From positions 1 through 7,354 of the forward strand of contig JAZNTT010000011.1 in NCBI GenBank assembly GCA_045591885.1: a stretch of DNA of 7,354 nt, given 5' to 3'. The translations under genes and the position numbers were made by a program. The notes under the pieces were generated by a model. That model was not told the DNA's origin, did not search any database, and saw only the letters and a program-made list of their open reading frames with translations. Positions 1 to 6,932 of the stretch are shown here, piece after piece. Source of the DNA: Colimorpha_A sp045591885. GTDB lineage: Bacteria; Bacillota; Clostridia; Oscillospirales; CAG-272. Numbering within the stretch: the stretch's first letter is position 1; every line of letters starts with the position of its first letter.

Positions 1-573
1 CTGCATACCGAGTCGGTGCGCGAGAGGAGCGTAGACGTGCATGGTCTCAAGGGCGGTGCTTCGTCTCTTTTCGTCCTTCTTTACGCCGAGGGTACGCATA
101 TTGTGAAGTCGGTCACAGAGCTTTATAAAGATAACTCTGACGTCCTTCGCCATAGCAAGGAACATCTTACGGAGGTCCTCGACGTGCTGCTCCTCCTTGT
201 CCGAAAAGGGAATACGGACGAGCTTAGTAAGACCGTCAACGAGGTGTGCAACGTCCTCACCGAACGCCTTTTTTATCATCGGAAGGTCGATAAGCTCACC
301 GCAGTCCTCGACGGTATCGTGAAGAAGCGCGGCACAGATCGAGTCGGTGTCAAGACCCAGCCCGACCGCTATTTCCGCAACCGCGACGGGGTGGCTGATG
401 TATGGGTCGCCGCTGTAGTGGTACTGACCCTCGTGAAGCTCGCGCGCAAGCTCGTACGCCTTCATTATTTTTTCGGTGTCGTAATGCTTACCCGATTTTT
501 CGATGGCGGAAAGCAGCTTGCCAATACCTGTCGGGTCGTTTTTTATTGTTTCGCTAGTCTCTTGTATATGCAT
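1..573 (-). CDS. relA: RelA/SpoT-family (p)ppGpp synthetase/hydrolase, N-terminal part (cut by window edge)
   Basis: The first 191 codons of a long RSH-type enzyme that makes and degrades the stringent-response alarmone (p)ppGpp in the cytoplasm. I translated it directly from the minus strand; the frame stays open to base 1. What is visible is the HD hydrolase domain: SGDPYISHP (residues 54-62, metal-ligand His61), HDTVED (85-90, the HD pair and catalytic ED), and KLCDRLHNMRTL (151-162, Asp154 and Asn158). It aligns along its length with my recollection of Bacillus subtilis RelA. The synthetase, TGS and ACT domains would lie outside the window. The ATG at 573 is the first possible start after an in-frame TGA upstream. 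It lies inside the end of recJ (31-base overlap) and has no good Shine-Dalgarno sequence, so translational coupling is likely. An oddity is His52, where the characterised enzymes carry Arg (Arg44 in streptococcal Rel). Family assignment is secure; hydrolase activity is inferred. Confidence 0.95.
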   Translation of the reverse strand, partial: MHIQETSETIKNDPTGIGKLLSAIEKSGKHYDTEKIMKAYELARELHEGQYHYSGDPYISHPVAVAEIAVGLGLDTDSICAALLHDTVEDCGELIDLPMIKKAFGEDVAHLVDGLTKLVRIPFSDKEEQHVEDLRKMFLAMAKDVRVIFIKLCDRLHNMRTLGVKKDEKRRSTALETMHVYAPLAHRLGMQ

Positions 574-2663
574 GATTTTTCTAAATCTACTTTCGTTTCA
601 ATGTGTGGAACCGTTATATGAATGCTTTCGCTTCCCTTTTCGCCCTCGGTCTTGCCGAGAATTATAATTCCGCTTTCGTTCAGAACGTCAAGCACAAGAC
701 GAAGCTTGATATAGCTCATTTCTCCACCGTTTATCGGCGTAAGAGAATGAAGAAGCGAACGGAGAAAAACCTCGCTTCCCGCTTCGGGGGTGCTTCTTTT
801 CAGATGCAGATAGGTGCTGACGAAATCGGCGCGGATAGGAAGCTCATCCCCTGCGGGAGTAACGCCGTCAAGGATGCTGATATACTCGTTATATTCCTTT
901 TCGCGCTCGGCGCTCTGCTCGTCTGCACGGCGGATATCGCGGAGCAGTATCTGCTCGCTTCTCACTCCGCGGAACTCGTTAATTCCGAGGCGGAATGCGA
1001 TGTCGACCTTGTCGGACGGCGAGAAGCCAAGCTCCTCGGGAGACGAGCCGAAATATACGGCGGAAATGCGCTTTCCGTTTCCGTCAAGGAGGTATTTTGT
1101 GTGTCTGCCCTGACCCATTGAGGTCACCTCAAGCACCGTCAGCGACGGGCAGTAGAAGGAGGGCTGCGGATTTCCGACACCGCAAGGCTCAATAAGGTCA
1201 AGCTCTTCGGCTTGCGAGAGCGTCATTTCACTCGGTGAAATTTCGAAATCAAGCTCCAAGGTCGGCGCGGACGCCTCTTTTCCGAGGAGAGAGCGGGCGT
1301 AACCGTTCAGCTTCGACTTGAATGCATTGAGATTTTCACGTTTTATCGTAAGTCCTGCCGCCAGCTCGTGACCGCCGAATTTTTCGAGCAGGTCGGAGCA
1401 GTGGAGGAGGGCTTCAACGAGGTTCATTCCCTTAACGCTTCGTCCCGAGCCCTTTCCGATTCCGTCCTCAAAGGAAATGATTATCGACGGCTTACCGTAT
1501 TTTTCGGTTATGCGGGAGGAAACGATACCGATAACTCCGTGATTCCAGCCCTCATCGTCAAGAACGATAACGGGAGAATCAAGCTTCAGCTCGGCATCAA
1601 TTCGTTCCTTTAGGGAATCGACTATCTTGTTTTCCTCGTTTTGTCTTTGTGTGTTCGTCAGGCACAGCTCCTCGGCAATTTCGCGTATTTCGCCGGGATC
1701 GCGGGAAAGAAACAGCTCGGCTGCACGTGATGCCGATGCCATTCTGCCGGCGGCGTTGATACGCGGCGCGACGGTAAATCCGATGACGGACGAGGTCATC
1801 TTGCGTTTTTTTACGGGCGCCTTGCCTGCATCAACTGCATCAAGAAGAGCCGAAAGTCCCGCGCGGGGCGATCTTTCCATATAGGAAAGCCCCATGCTGA
1901 CGATAAGTCGGTTTTCGTTTACGAGGGGCATAACATCTGCCACCGTGCCGAGGGCGGCAAGGTCGACGTATTTTTTGCAAATATCGGTTAAAAATCCGTC
2001 TGTCGGGATACCCTTTTTTTCGCGGTAAAGAAGCTCGACTGCGGTTATGAGCTTGAATGCAACTCCGACCCCCGCAAGCTCCTTGAAAGGATAAGAGCAG
2101 TCAGGACGGTGCGGATTTACGACAGCGACGGCTTTCGGAATGTCGCCGCGGCACTCGTGATGGTCGGTTATGACCATATCACAGCCGAGTGAGGCGCAAT
2201 ATTCTGCTTCGTCGACGGCGGTTATTCCGGTATCGACGGTGATTATAAGATTCGTTCCGTCACCGACCAGCTTGTCAATGGCATCGCGGTTTACACCGTA
2301 GCCCTCGCCGACACGGTTCGGAATGTGAAATTCAGTATTTATCCCTTTGTCGCGGAAGTAGAGTGAGAGCAGACAGGTCGACGATACGCCGTCGACGTCG
2401 TAGTCGCCGTAAATTGCGATCTTCTCACCCTTTTCGATGGCGGTAACGATGCGTTCCGCCGCCTTTTTCATGTCCGTCATCAAAAACGGATCGTGGAAAA
2501 GCTCTGCTTCAAGACGGATAAAGGAGGAGGCATCCGACGGCGTCTTATATCCGCGGTTGTAGAGCAGATTTGCGGTCGGCATAGACACACCGAGCGTTTT
2601 TGCGATGTTAATTATTTCGGGAGAATCGGAACGTGTACCGATATTCCATATTTTTCTCGCCAT
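543..2663 (-). CDS. recJ: Single-stranded-DNA-specific 5'-3' exonuclease RecJ
   Basis: A 706-residue DHH/DHHA1 phosphoesterase that digests single-stranded DNA 5' to 3' in recombinational and base-excision/mismatch repair. The N-terminal DHH catalytic domain shows motif I, DYDVDG (87-92), VDTG (143-146), the signature DHH (167-169), and LGTVADVMPL (238-247, with Asp243). It is followed by RINAAGRM (301-308). The DHHA1 domain contains HGVIGIVSSR (375-384) and GGHELAAG (430-437). An OB-like nucleic-acid-binding segment follows (about 465-580), then a C-terminal extension of about 120 residues, similar to extensions seen in Firmicute RecJ proteins. All metal-binding motifs are intact, so it should be active. 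The ATG at 2663 is preceded by a near-perfect AGGAGG about 7 bases upstream. The TAA at 543-545 lies inside the following rel gene. recJ lying next to rel is a familiar Firmicute arrangement. Confidence 0.97.
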   Translation of the reverse strand: MARKIWNIGTRSDSPEIINIAKTLGVSMPTANLLYNRGYKTPSDASSFIRLEAELFHDPFLMTDMKKAAERIVTAIEKGEKIAIYGDYDVDGVSSTCLLSLYFRDKGINTEFHIPNRVGEGYGVNRDAIDKLVGDGTNLIITVDTGITAVDEAEYCASLGCDMVITDHHECRGDIPKAVAVVNPHRPDCSYPFKELAGVGVAFKLITAVELLYREKKGIPTDGFLTDICKKYVDLAALGTVADVMPLVNENRLIVSMGLSYMERSPRAGLSALLDAVDAGKAPVKKRKMTSSVIGFTVAPRINAAGRMASASRAAELFLSRDPGEIREIAEELCLTNTQRQNEENKIVDSLKERIDAELKLDSPVIVLDDEGWNHGVIGIVSSRITEKYGKPSIIISFEDGIGKGSGRSVKGMNLVEALLHCSDLLEKFGGHELAAGLTIKRENLNAFKSKLNGYARSLLGKEASAPTLELDFEISPSEMTLSQAEELDLIEPCGVGNPQPSFYCPSLTVLEVTSMGQGRHTKYLLDGNGKRISAVYFGSSPEELGFSPSDKVDIAFRLGINEFRGVRSEQILLRDIRRADEQSAEREKEYNEYISILDGVTPAGDELPIRADFVSTYLHLKRSTPEAGSEVFLRSLLHSLTPINGGEMSYIKLRLVLDVLNESGIIILGKTEGEKGSESIHITVPHIETKVDLEKSCIYKRLAKQ

Positions 2664-2667
2664 AACG

Positions 2668-2681
2668 GACCTCCTTTCGTG
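2668..2681 (-). promoter_or_regulatory. Strong ribosome binding site of recJ
   Basis: The minus strand reads AAAGGAGGTCCGTT immediately before the ATG at 2663. The AGGAGGT core is an almost perfect anti-16S match at optimal spacing, which fixes the recJ start. I saw no convincing -35/-10 pair in the short AT-rich stretch between the upstream inverted repeat and this site. recJ may therefore be read through from the upstream dehydrogenase gene or use a weak promoter. Confidence 0.85.
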
Positions 2682-2728
2682 GGTTATTGAAAAATTGCTG
2701 TGTATTTATCGGCGTTTCGCTATATTTT

Positions 2729-2823
2729 GTAGGGCGGGGGCTTGCTCCCGCCGTTACAAAAACAATGTCACTTTTCACGCAGGTCTGCGACCTGCGTACG
2801 GCGGGAGCAAGCCCCCGCCCTAC
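2729..2823. repeat. Perfect 26-base inverted repeat enclosing a shared repeat module (repeat locus 1)
   Basis: The arms 2729-2754 and 2798-2823 are exact reverse complements over 26 bases (starting GTAGGGCGGGGG and ending CCCCCGCCCTAC), separated by 43 bases. The interior holds GTTACAAAAACAATGTCAC (2753-2771), a variant of a motif found at both other repeat loci, and a nested hairpin (2777-2797). The element fills most of the gap between the dehydrogenase stop (2840) and recJ (2663). As RNA it would fold into a very stable long stem. Neither strand has a T tract after the second arm, so it is not a classical intrinsic terminator. It could stabilise the 3' end of the upstream mRNA or attenuate transcription. 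I found no obvious target-site duplication and no coding capacity. Whether it is MITE-like or a REP/BIME-like dispersed palindrome is unresolved. Confidence 0.9.
2777..2797. repeat. Nested perfect hairpin, 9-base-pair stem with 3-base loop
   Basis: ACGCAGGTC (2777-2785), loop TGC, GACCTGCGT (2789-2797): a perfect 9-base-pair stem inside the loop of the larger inverted repeat. The stem-9/loop-3 geometry matches the hairpins at 6933-6953, 6991-7013 and 7028-7048, although the stem sequences are unrelated. Its function is unknown. Confidence 0.85.
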
Positions 2824-2839
2824 GGAGATGGTGGAGCGC

Positions 2840-4420
2840 TTACTCAAACGCCTTATATCTCTTAATTATTTCCTCGGCGACTCTGATTCCGTCGACTGCT
2901 GCGGAGGTGATACCGCCTGCATATCCGGCACCCTCACCGCAGGGATAAATATTGTCAAAACCCTCAGCAAGAAGCGCATCATTTCTCATAATTCTGAGGG
3001 GAGCCGACGTTCGGCTCTCAACTCCCGTGAGGATCGCGGACGGGCTTGAAAATCCCTTTATCTTGCGGTCAAAATCGCGTATTCCGAGGTCAAGAATCGA
3101 AGAAATGCGCTCGGGGAACAGCCCACGCAGATCGGCTTCCTTGACCTTTCCCTTGCGGTAGGTCGGGGTGACGCGGCTCGGCGCGCGGCCGCTTGTCTTA
3201 TGAAGAAAATCACCGACAGTGATTATCGGTGGGGAATAATCGCTTCCGCCGAGCTTGAAGGCAGCTCTTTCGAGCTGACGCTGAAATTCGATCGGATCGC
3301 CGTCGGGCATGACGTTTACGGCAAGCGCGGCGTTTGAATTTACTCCGTCACGCTTGTAACGCGACATACCGTTTGTGACAACGCCGCCCTCTTCCGATGC
3401 CGCGGCAACGACCTCGCCGCCGGGACACATACAGAACGTGTAAACGCAGTCCCCGCCGACACGCTTCGAGAGCGCATATTCGGCAGCACCGAGGCGCGGG
3501 TCACCCGCGTGTTTTCCGTAGATCGCACGGTCAATATCCTCTCTCAGATGCTCAATACGGACACCGACTGAAAACGGCTTCGGCATAAGCTTGAAGCCGA
3601 CGTCTTTAAGGTAATAATAGGTATCACGCGCGCTGTGACCGATAGCGAGAATAATGGTCGAGCAGGGTATCTCGCCGTTCTGTGTTCGTACCGCGGTTGC
3701 GCGTCCGTTTTTTATAATTATCTCGTCGAGGCGCGTATTATATCTGATTTCACCGCCAAGCTCTTGTATGCGTGCGGCGATGTTATTAACAACACCGAGA
3801 AGCTTGTCAGTACCGATGTGCGGCTTCGCGTGAAGAAGCACTTCTTTCGGCGCACCGAAGGAATAAAGCCGATGCAGAACGTAACCGACACGCGCATCGT
3901 TTATTCTCGTGACGAGCTTGCCGTCGGAGAAGGTACCTGCACCGCCCGCGCCGAACTGAATATTGGATTCGGTGTCAAGAATACCGTCGCGGAAGAATCT
4001 TCCGACCTTCTGTGTGCGTGAAAGCACGTTGTCACCGCGCTCGATGACGATAGGTCTGTAGCCCGATTCGGCAAGCATAAGAGCGGCGAACATTCCGCAG
4101 GGGCCGAAGCCGACGACGACGGGTCGCTCGGTCATGATTTCGTCACCGGGATTGACACCGTAAAGCGGATCGCTTTCGAGCAGCTCCACCGCGTCGATAC
4201 GGGCAAGCTCGCTTTCGCTGAGCGAGCATGCAACCTCGACCGCGACCGACCAGACGAAGGTTATCTCCCTGCGTCTTGTGTCCACGGAACGGCGGAAAAT
4301 ATGCGTATTTATAATGTCCTCTTTGAGCGTTAACGGAGCAAGCCGAGAACAGGCCTGCTCCATTACCTCGCTTTCCGTAGCCGAGATCGGCGTGCGGATG
4401 TTTCTTACAATTATTTTCAT
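2840..4420 (-). CDS. FAD-dependent dehydrogenase of the uncharacterised COG2509 type
   Basis: A 526-residue predicted cytoplasmic flavoprotein. It has an N-terminal extension of about 95 residues, basic and alpha/beta in character, then a Rossmann dinucleotide-binding core: VVVGFGPCGMFAAL (101-114, GxGxxG) ending in the ribose-binding acid of VIERG (125-129). Next come GAGGAGTFSDGKL (157-169), a second strand-turn at TIILAIGHSARDT (255-267), CMCPGGEVVAAASEEG (330-345), and the C-terminal FAD-closing motif YPCGEGAGYAGGITSAAVDG (492-511). This order is typical of the NAD(FAD)-utilising dehydrogenases grouped as COG2509, a family with no firmly assigned substrate that I know of. No signal peptide or membrane segment is visible. 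The ATG at 4420 has a modest AAGGG six bases upstream. The gene lies 122 bases after cdaR in the same direction, so co-transcription with cdaA-cdaR is plausible but unproven. The general class is secure; the reaction and partner are unknown. Confidence 0.9.
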   Translation of the reverse strand: MKIIVRNIRTPISATESEVMEQACSRLAPLTLKEDIINTHIFRRSVDTRRREITFVWSVAVEVACSLSESELARIDAVELLESDPLYGVNPGDEIMTERPVVVGFGPCGMFAALMLAESGYRPIVIERGDNVLSRTQKVGRFFRDGILDTESNIQFGAGGAGTFSDGKLVTRINDARVGYVLHRLYSFGAPKEVLLHAKPHIGTDKLLGVVNNIAARIQELGGEIRYNTRLDEIIIKNGRATAVRTQNGEIPCSTIILAIGHSARDTYYYLKDVGFKLMPKPFSVGVRIEHLREDIDRAIYGKHAGDPRLGAAEYALSKRVGGDCVYTFCMCPGGEVVAAASEEGGVVTNGMSRYKRDGVNSNAALAVNVMPDGDPIEFQRQLERAAFKLGGSDYSPPIITVGDFLHKTSGRAPSRVTPTYRKGKVKEADLRGLFPERISSILDLGIRDFDRKIKGFSSPSAILTGVESRTSAPLRIMRNDALLAEGFDNIYPCGEGAGYAGGITSAAVDGIRVAEEIIKRYKAFE

Positions 4421-4454
4421 TTGTGACCCTTAATAAGTTTTGGGAGGTTGTACA

Positions 4455-4523
4455 GCCTTCCCCTTGGGGGAGTGGGACCACGAAGCGGTGGGTGAGGTGT
4501 TACGAACCAATGTAACATCGTTG
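4455..4523. repeat. Degenerate composite repeat between cdaR and the dehydrogenase (repeat locus 2)
   Basis: On the plus strand this begins GCCTTCCCC (4455-4463) and includes a near-palindrome CTTCCCC-TT-GGGGGAG. It continues as GGTGGGTGAGGTGTTAC (4487-4503) and ends with GTTACGAACCAATGTAAC (4499-4516) and ATCGTT. Positions 4487-4522 match 7011-7046 at 32 of 36 bases, and GCCTTCCCC recurs at 6892-6900. It is therefore a second copy of the same element family, with its internal hairpins decayed. It occupies most of the 122-base gap before the dehydrogenase start. It shows no coding capacity and no U-tract terminator in the transcribed (minus) direction, so it is probably read through. Confidence 0.8.
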
Positions 4524-4542
4524 CTCCCTCAAATAACGCTGT

Positions 4543-5805
4543 TTATTTTTTCCGAGACGCTACCTGGATAGCGACGGTATAGGGCGAGCCCTCCTGATGG
4601 ATCTCGTAAACGCTTCCGGAAAATTCGCCGAGGAACTCGAAGATAACGGGCGCGTTGACGATTCCCTCTGAGCCATCGCTCGGCTTGACGGTTGCCTTGA
4701 TGCTCGTTGCGGTGAGGCGCGACATTACGGCACTTTCACCGCGGAACTTTGCCTTAACGCTCGTGATCCTTGTTCCGTTTGTGTCAAATACGGGAACGGT
4801 CAGCTCCTTTTCGGCGAAATTTTTAAGCGTCACCGTTACGTTTATCGATGACACGTTGTCGAGATTCTGTACACCCGAAGGCAGACCCACAACGCAGTTA
4901 ACGGGAACGCCGTTCTTGAGCGTTTTTTCGTCAATTATGCACTTGACGGTCAGATTTTTTATCGTTCCTATCTCGCCGTAGACGTTAAGCGTTTGGCGGC
5001 TGAGCTTCACGGTACTGTTTTCGGGCTTCTGTAAGCCGTGCTTGAACGTCACCTCGACAGGCACCGTCGCGTTTCCGTAGAGGGAAACGGTTACCGATGC
5101 GGTATCGGAGGAAAGACGGATGTAACGGCGGTCTGATTCGGATATAGCGGTACCGTTACTGCCGATAAGGGTCACCTTACCGCTGTATATTCTTCCGCTC
5201 GTTATCTCGGAATTGTGAAAATCAACGGGAAGCTCGGCGAAAGCGACGCTGTTCACGATCTGCTCGGGCCCCGTTATTACCATATCGGGAATATCGCTGA
5301 CGTTTAGCGTGTATTCGCTCGACATCTGATAGTTGAACGGCCTTGCCTTAACGGGAATTGTCTTTGAGACCTTGTTGTCAAGGTAGAGATTGACCGAGCT
5401 TACGCTCGTCTTTTCAAGCGCAACACCGCTCGGGAGCTTGAAAACGATATCGAAGAATTTTTCGCCCGCCTCGGTTACGCTCGATACGTCAACGTAGGCG
5501 CGTATATCTGAGTTTTTGATATTGCGGAGAGTATTGACGTTGCCCGAAAGGGTGACGTCAACGGTCATTCCGTCGCCCGAAAGCACGGCAAAGCTTCCGC
5601 GGTTGACTATCTCGACGGGGATCGAGGTATATTCCTCCTCGCGGATAACGGTGTCTATGCTGACAGCGTAGTACCAGAGGAAAAACGCAAGAAGCAGACA
5701 GATTATCTTGGCAAGAAAATCGTAGGTCTTATTTCTCTTGACGGTAATATTACCCTCGGTCTGCTCAATTTCGGGGCGAAGCTCGGTTTTAACTTCATTT
5801 TCCAT
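4543..5805 (-). CDS. cdaR: CdaR (YbbR-domain) membrane-anchored regulator of diadenylate cyclase
   Basis: A 420-residue YbbR-domain protein. In Firmicutes such proteins bind and modulate CdaA at the membrane. The N terminus is a charged cytoplasmic tail of about 29 residues, followed by one transmembrane segment, LAKIICLLLAFFLWYYAV (31-48), then a long extracytoplasmic region of beta-rich repeats. I see about four YbbR-like repeats, near residues 59-143, 147-243, 246-328 and 334-415, each opening with a pattern like IPVEI/IPVKA/VPVEV/LTVPV. This agrees with the four YbbR domains of B. subtilis CdaR. I chose the ATG at 5805 because AGGAGG lies 9 bases upstream and the protein then starts just before the membrane helix. 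A longer in-frame reading from 5904 would only re-read the end of cdaA out of frame. The 11-base overlap with cdaA implies coupled translation. Family and partner are secure; whether it activates or inhibits here is unknown. Confidence 0.94.
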   Translation of the reverse strand: MENEVKTELRPEIEQTEGNITVKRNKTYDFLAKIICLLLAFFLWYYAVSIDTVIREEEYTSIPVEIVNRGSFAVLSGDGMTVDVTLSGNVNTLRNIKNSDIRAYVDVSSVTEAGEKFFDIVFKLPSGVALEKTSVSSVNLYLDNKVSKTIPVKARPFNYQMSSEYTLNVSDIPDMVITGPEQIVNSVAFAELPVDFHNSEITSGRIYSGKVTLIGSNGTAISESDRRYIRLSSDTASVTVSLYGNATVPVEVTFKHGLQKPENSTVKLSRQTLNVYGEIGTIKNLTVKCIIDEKTLKNGVPVNCVVGLPSGVQNLDNVSSINVTVTLKNFAEKELTVPVFDTNGTRITSVKAKFRGESAVMSRLTATSIKATVKPSDGSEGIVNAPVIFEFLGEFSGSVYEIHQEGSPYTVAIQVASRKK

Positions 5806-6679
5806 TGTTTTCGCCCTCCTTTTTGCCTGCGTGTCTGTCTTTTTTGTGAGTGAATATCTTCGGAACGACCTGCTTTTCACCGTCGGAGAGGAACATACCC
5901 TCAAGCTCCTTTTTCAGTGAATTGTGAGTATATCCGCGCTTGAGCTGTCCGTTCATCGCGATTGAAACGGTTCCCGTCTCCTCCGACACGATGATAACCA
6001 CCGCATCGCTCTCCTCACTGATTCCGATTCCCGCGCGGTGACGGGTGCCGAGGTCCTTGATTATCTCCTCGTTTGTCGAGAGGGGAAGAAAACAGCCTGC
6101 GGAATCTATACGCCAATCGCGGATTATGACGGCACCGTCGTGAAGCGGTGCGCCCTCGTAGAATACGTTGCGAAGCATGAAGGAGGAAATGTCTGCATTG
6201 ACGGTGACACCGCTTTTTGTGATGTCTCCGAGCTTGGTTGAGCGCTCAATGACGATGAGCGCGCCCGTGCGGGAGCGGCCGAGCTGAGAAACAGCCGTTG
6301 CTATCTCGTTTATGCCGGCAGCGACACCGTCGTTCTGATCTTTATGTTCAGTCTTGGGAATGAAATTCTTGAATCTGTCGCCGCCCATCTTTTCAAGCGC
6401 GGCGCGAAGCTCGGGCTGGAACACGATAACGAGCGCAACAAAGCCGACCTGGAACAGGTTCGTCATGAGGAACGATACCGCGCGCAGACCGATAAGGCTT
6501 CCGAAAAGCATTATGACGATAAGAAGTGCAACTCCCGCCGCAAGCTTGCCCGCACGTCTGTCGCGGATAAAGGCGTAGACGAAGTACATCATTATAGCGA
6601 TGAGCAAGATGTCTATAACGTCAAGAATATTCATATTCAAGAGCTGATATTTGAATGCTTCCCATGAAAATACGCCCAT
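5795..6679 (-). CDS. cdaA: Membrane diadenylate cyclase CdaA (c-di-AMP synthase)
   Basis: A 294-residue enzyme that joins two ATP into cyclic di-AMP, the messenger controlling potassium/osmolyte uptake and cell-wall homeostasis in Firmicutes. Three N-terminal hydrophobic segments are visible (about 18-37, 47-64 and 68-88), ending at the conserved FQPELRAALEKMG (87-99). The DAC domain follows, with GALIVIER (139-146), the catalytic DGA motif in LHDGAVI (179-185), and the ATP-binding RHR motif in GTRHRAGIGISE (211-222), then IIVSEETGTVSIA (229-241). All catalytic motifs are intact. The C terminus is a Lys/Glu-rich tail. I prefer the ATG at 6679: GAGGGTGG lies about 7 bases upstream and the length matches CdaA (about 270-290 residues). 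A longer start at 6766 would sit at the predicted transcription start and adds a non-conserved leader. It is the first gene of a cdaA-cdaR operon, whose usual third member glmM is not present here. Confidence 0.96.
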   Translation of the reverse strand: MGVFSWEAFKYQLLNMNILDVIDILLIAIMMYFVYAFIRDRRAGKLAAGVALLIVIMLFGSLIGLRAVSFLMTNLFQVGFVALVIVFQPELRAALEKMGGDRFKNFIPKTEHKDQNDGVAAGINEIATAVSQLGRSRTGALIVIERSTKLGDITKSGVTVNADISSFMLRNVFYEGAPLHDGAVIIRDWRIDSAGCFLPLSTNEEIIKDLGTRHRAGIGISEESDAVVIIVSEETGTVSIAMNGQLKRGYTHNSLKKELEGMFLSDGEKQVVPKIFTHKKDRHAGKKEGENNGK

Positions 6680-6771
6680 TTTGTTTCCACCCTCTTCTGA
6701 AAATTGAAATTTATCTCTCAAAACGGCCAAAAACCGTCCTATGAAAATCAGAATACTATAATCCATTTTTT

Positions 6772-6800
6772 ATTGTATCATAAAAAAAATGATAATGCAA
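6772..6800 (-). promoter_or_regulatory. Predicted sigma-A-type promoter of cdaA-cdaR
   Basis: On the minus strand, TTGCAT (6800-6795) and TACAAT (6777-6772) are separated by exactly 17 bases. The -10 carries an upstream TG dinucleotide (TGATACAAT), an extended -10 feature that can compensate for the weak -35 (three of six consensus bases). The surrounding 6740-6835 stretch is extremely AT-rich, unlike everything around it. The predicted start near 6765 gives a leader of about 85 bases before the cdaA ATG. I saw no riboswitch-like fold in that leader, only a weak four-base-pair stem around 6724-6738. Confidence 0.6.
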
Positions 6801-6932
6801 TTATTATTTTATTAAATAATATAAAAATATATATGTTTTTGCGCGGGCGAGCAATGCTCGCCCCTACCAATGGTAGAGTGAACGTCGTCTTGCCTTCCCC
6901 AGCGGGTAGCGAAGCGGCGCGAGGGTGTTGAA

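Noticed and set aside
16..1195. Several plus-strand open frames opposite rel and recJ (60-200 codons)
   Set aside because: They are antisense shadows of strongly recognisable minus-strand genes, with no ribosome sites and no recognisable domains.
2729..2823. CRISPR array or intrinsic terminator at the inverted repeat
   Set aside because: There are only two inverted arms, with no direct repeat-spacer periodicity, and no U tract follows either arm.
2608..3049. Short frames on both strands through the 26-base inverted repeat (79-120 codons)
   Set aside because: The GRGLAPAV/AGASPRPT segments come from the repeat itself, the same peptides appear on both strands, and the remainder overlaps recJ or the dehydrogenase.
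5806..5904. A 33-residue N-terminal extension of CdaR (start at 5904)
   Set aside because: It re-reads the 3' end of cdaA in another frame, is basic and unlike YbbR proteins, and has no ribosome site. The ATG at 5805 has AGGAGG at good spacing.
6715..6745. Riboswitch or attenuator in the cdaA leader
   Set aside because: Only a weak four-base-pair stem (ACGG/CCGT) is visible. I see none of the conserved core of known riboswitches, including the c-di-AMP (ydaO) class.
6680..6766. A 29-residue N-terminal extension of CdaA (start at 6766)
   Set aside because: Its ATG coincides with the predicted transcription start, the peptide is not conserved in CdaA, and the 6679 start has a ribosome site and the expected protein length.
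6680..6840. Spo0A binding boxes upstream of cdaA
   Set aside because: I looked for the TGNCGAA-type 0A box because spo0A is adjacent, and saw no convincing match near the predicted promoter.
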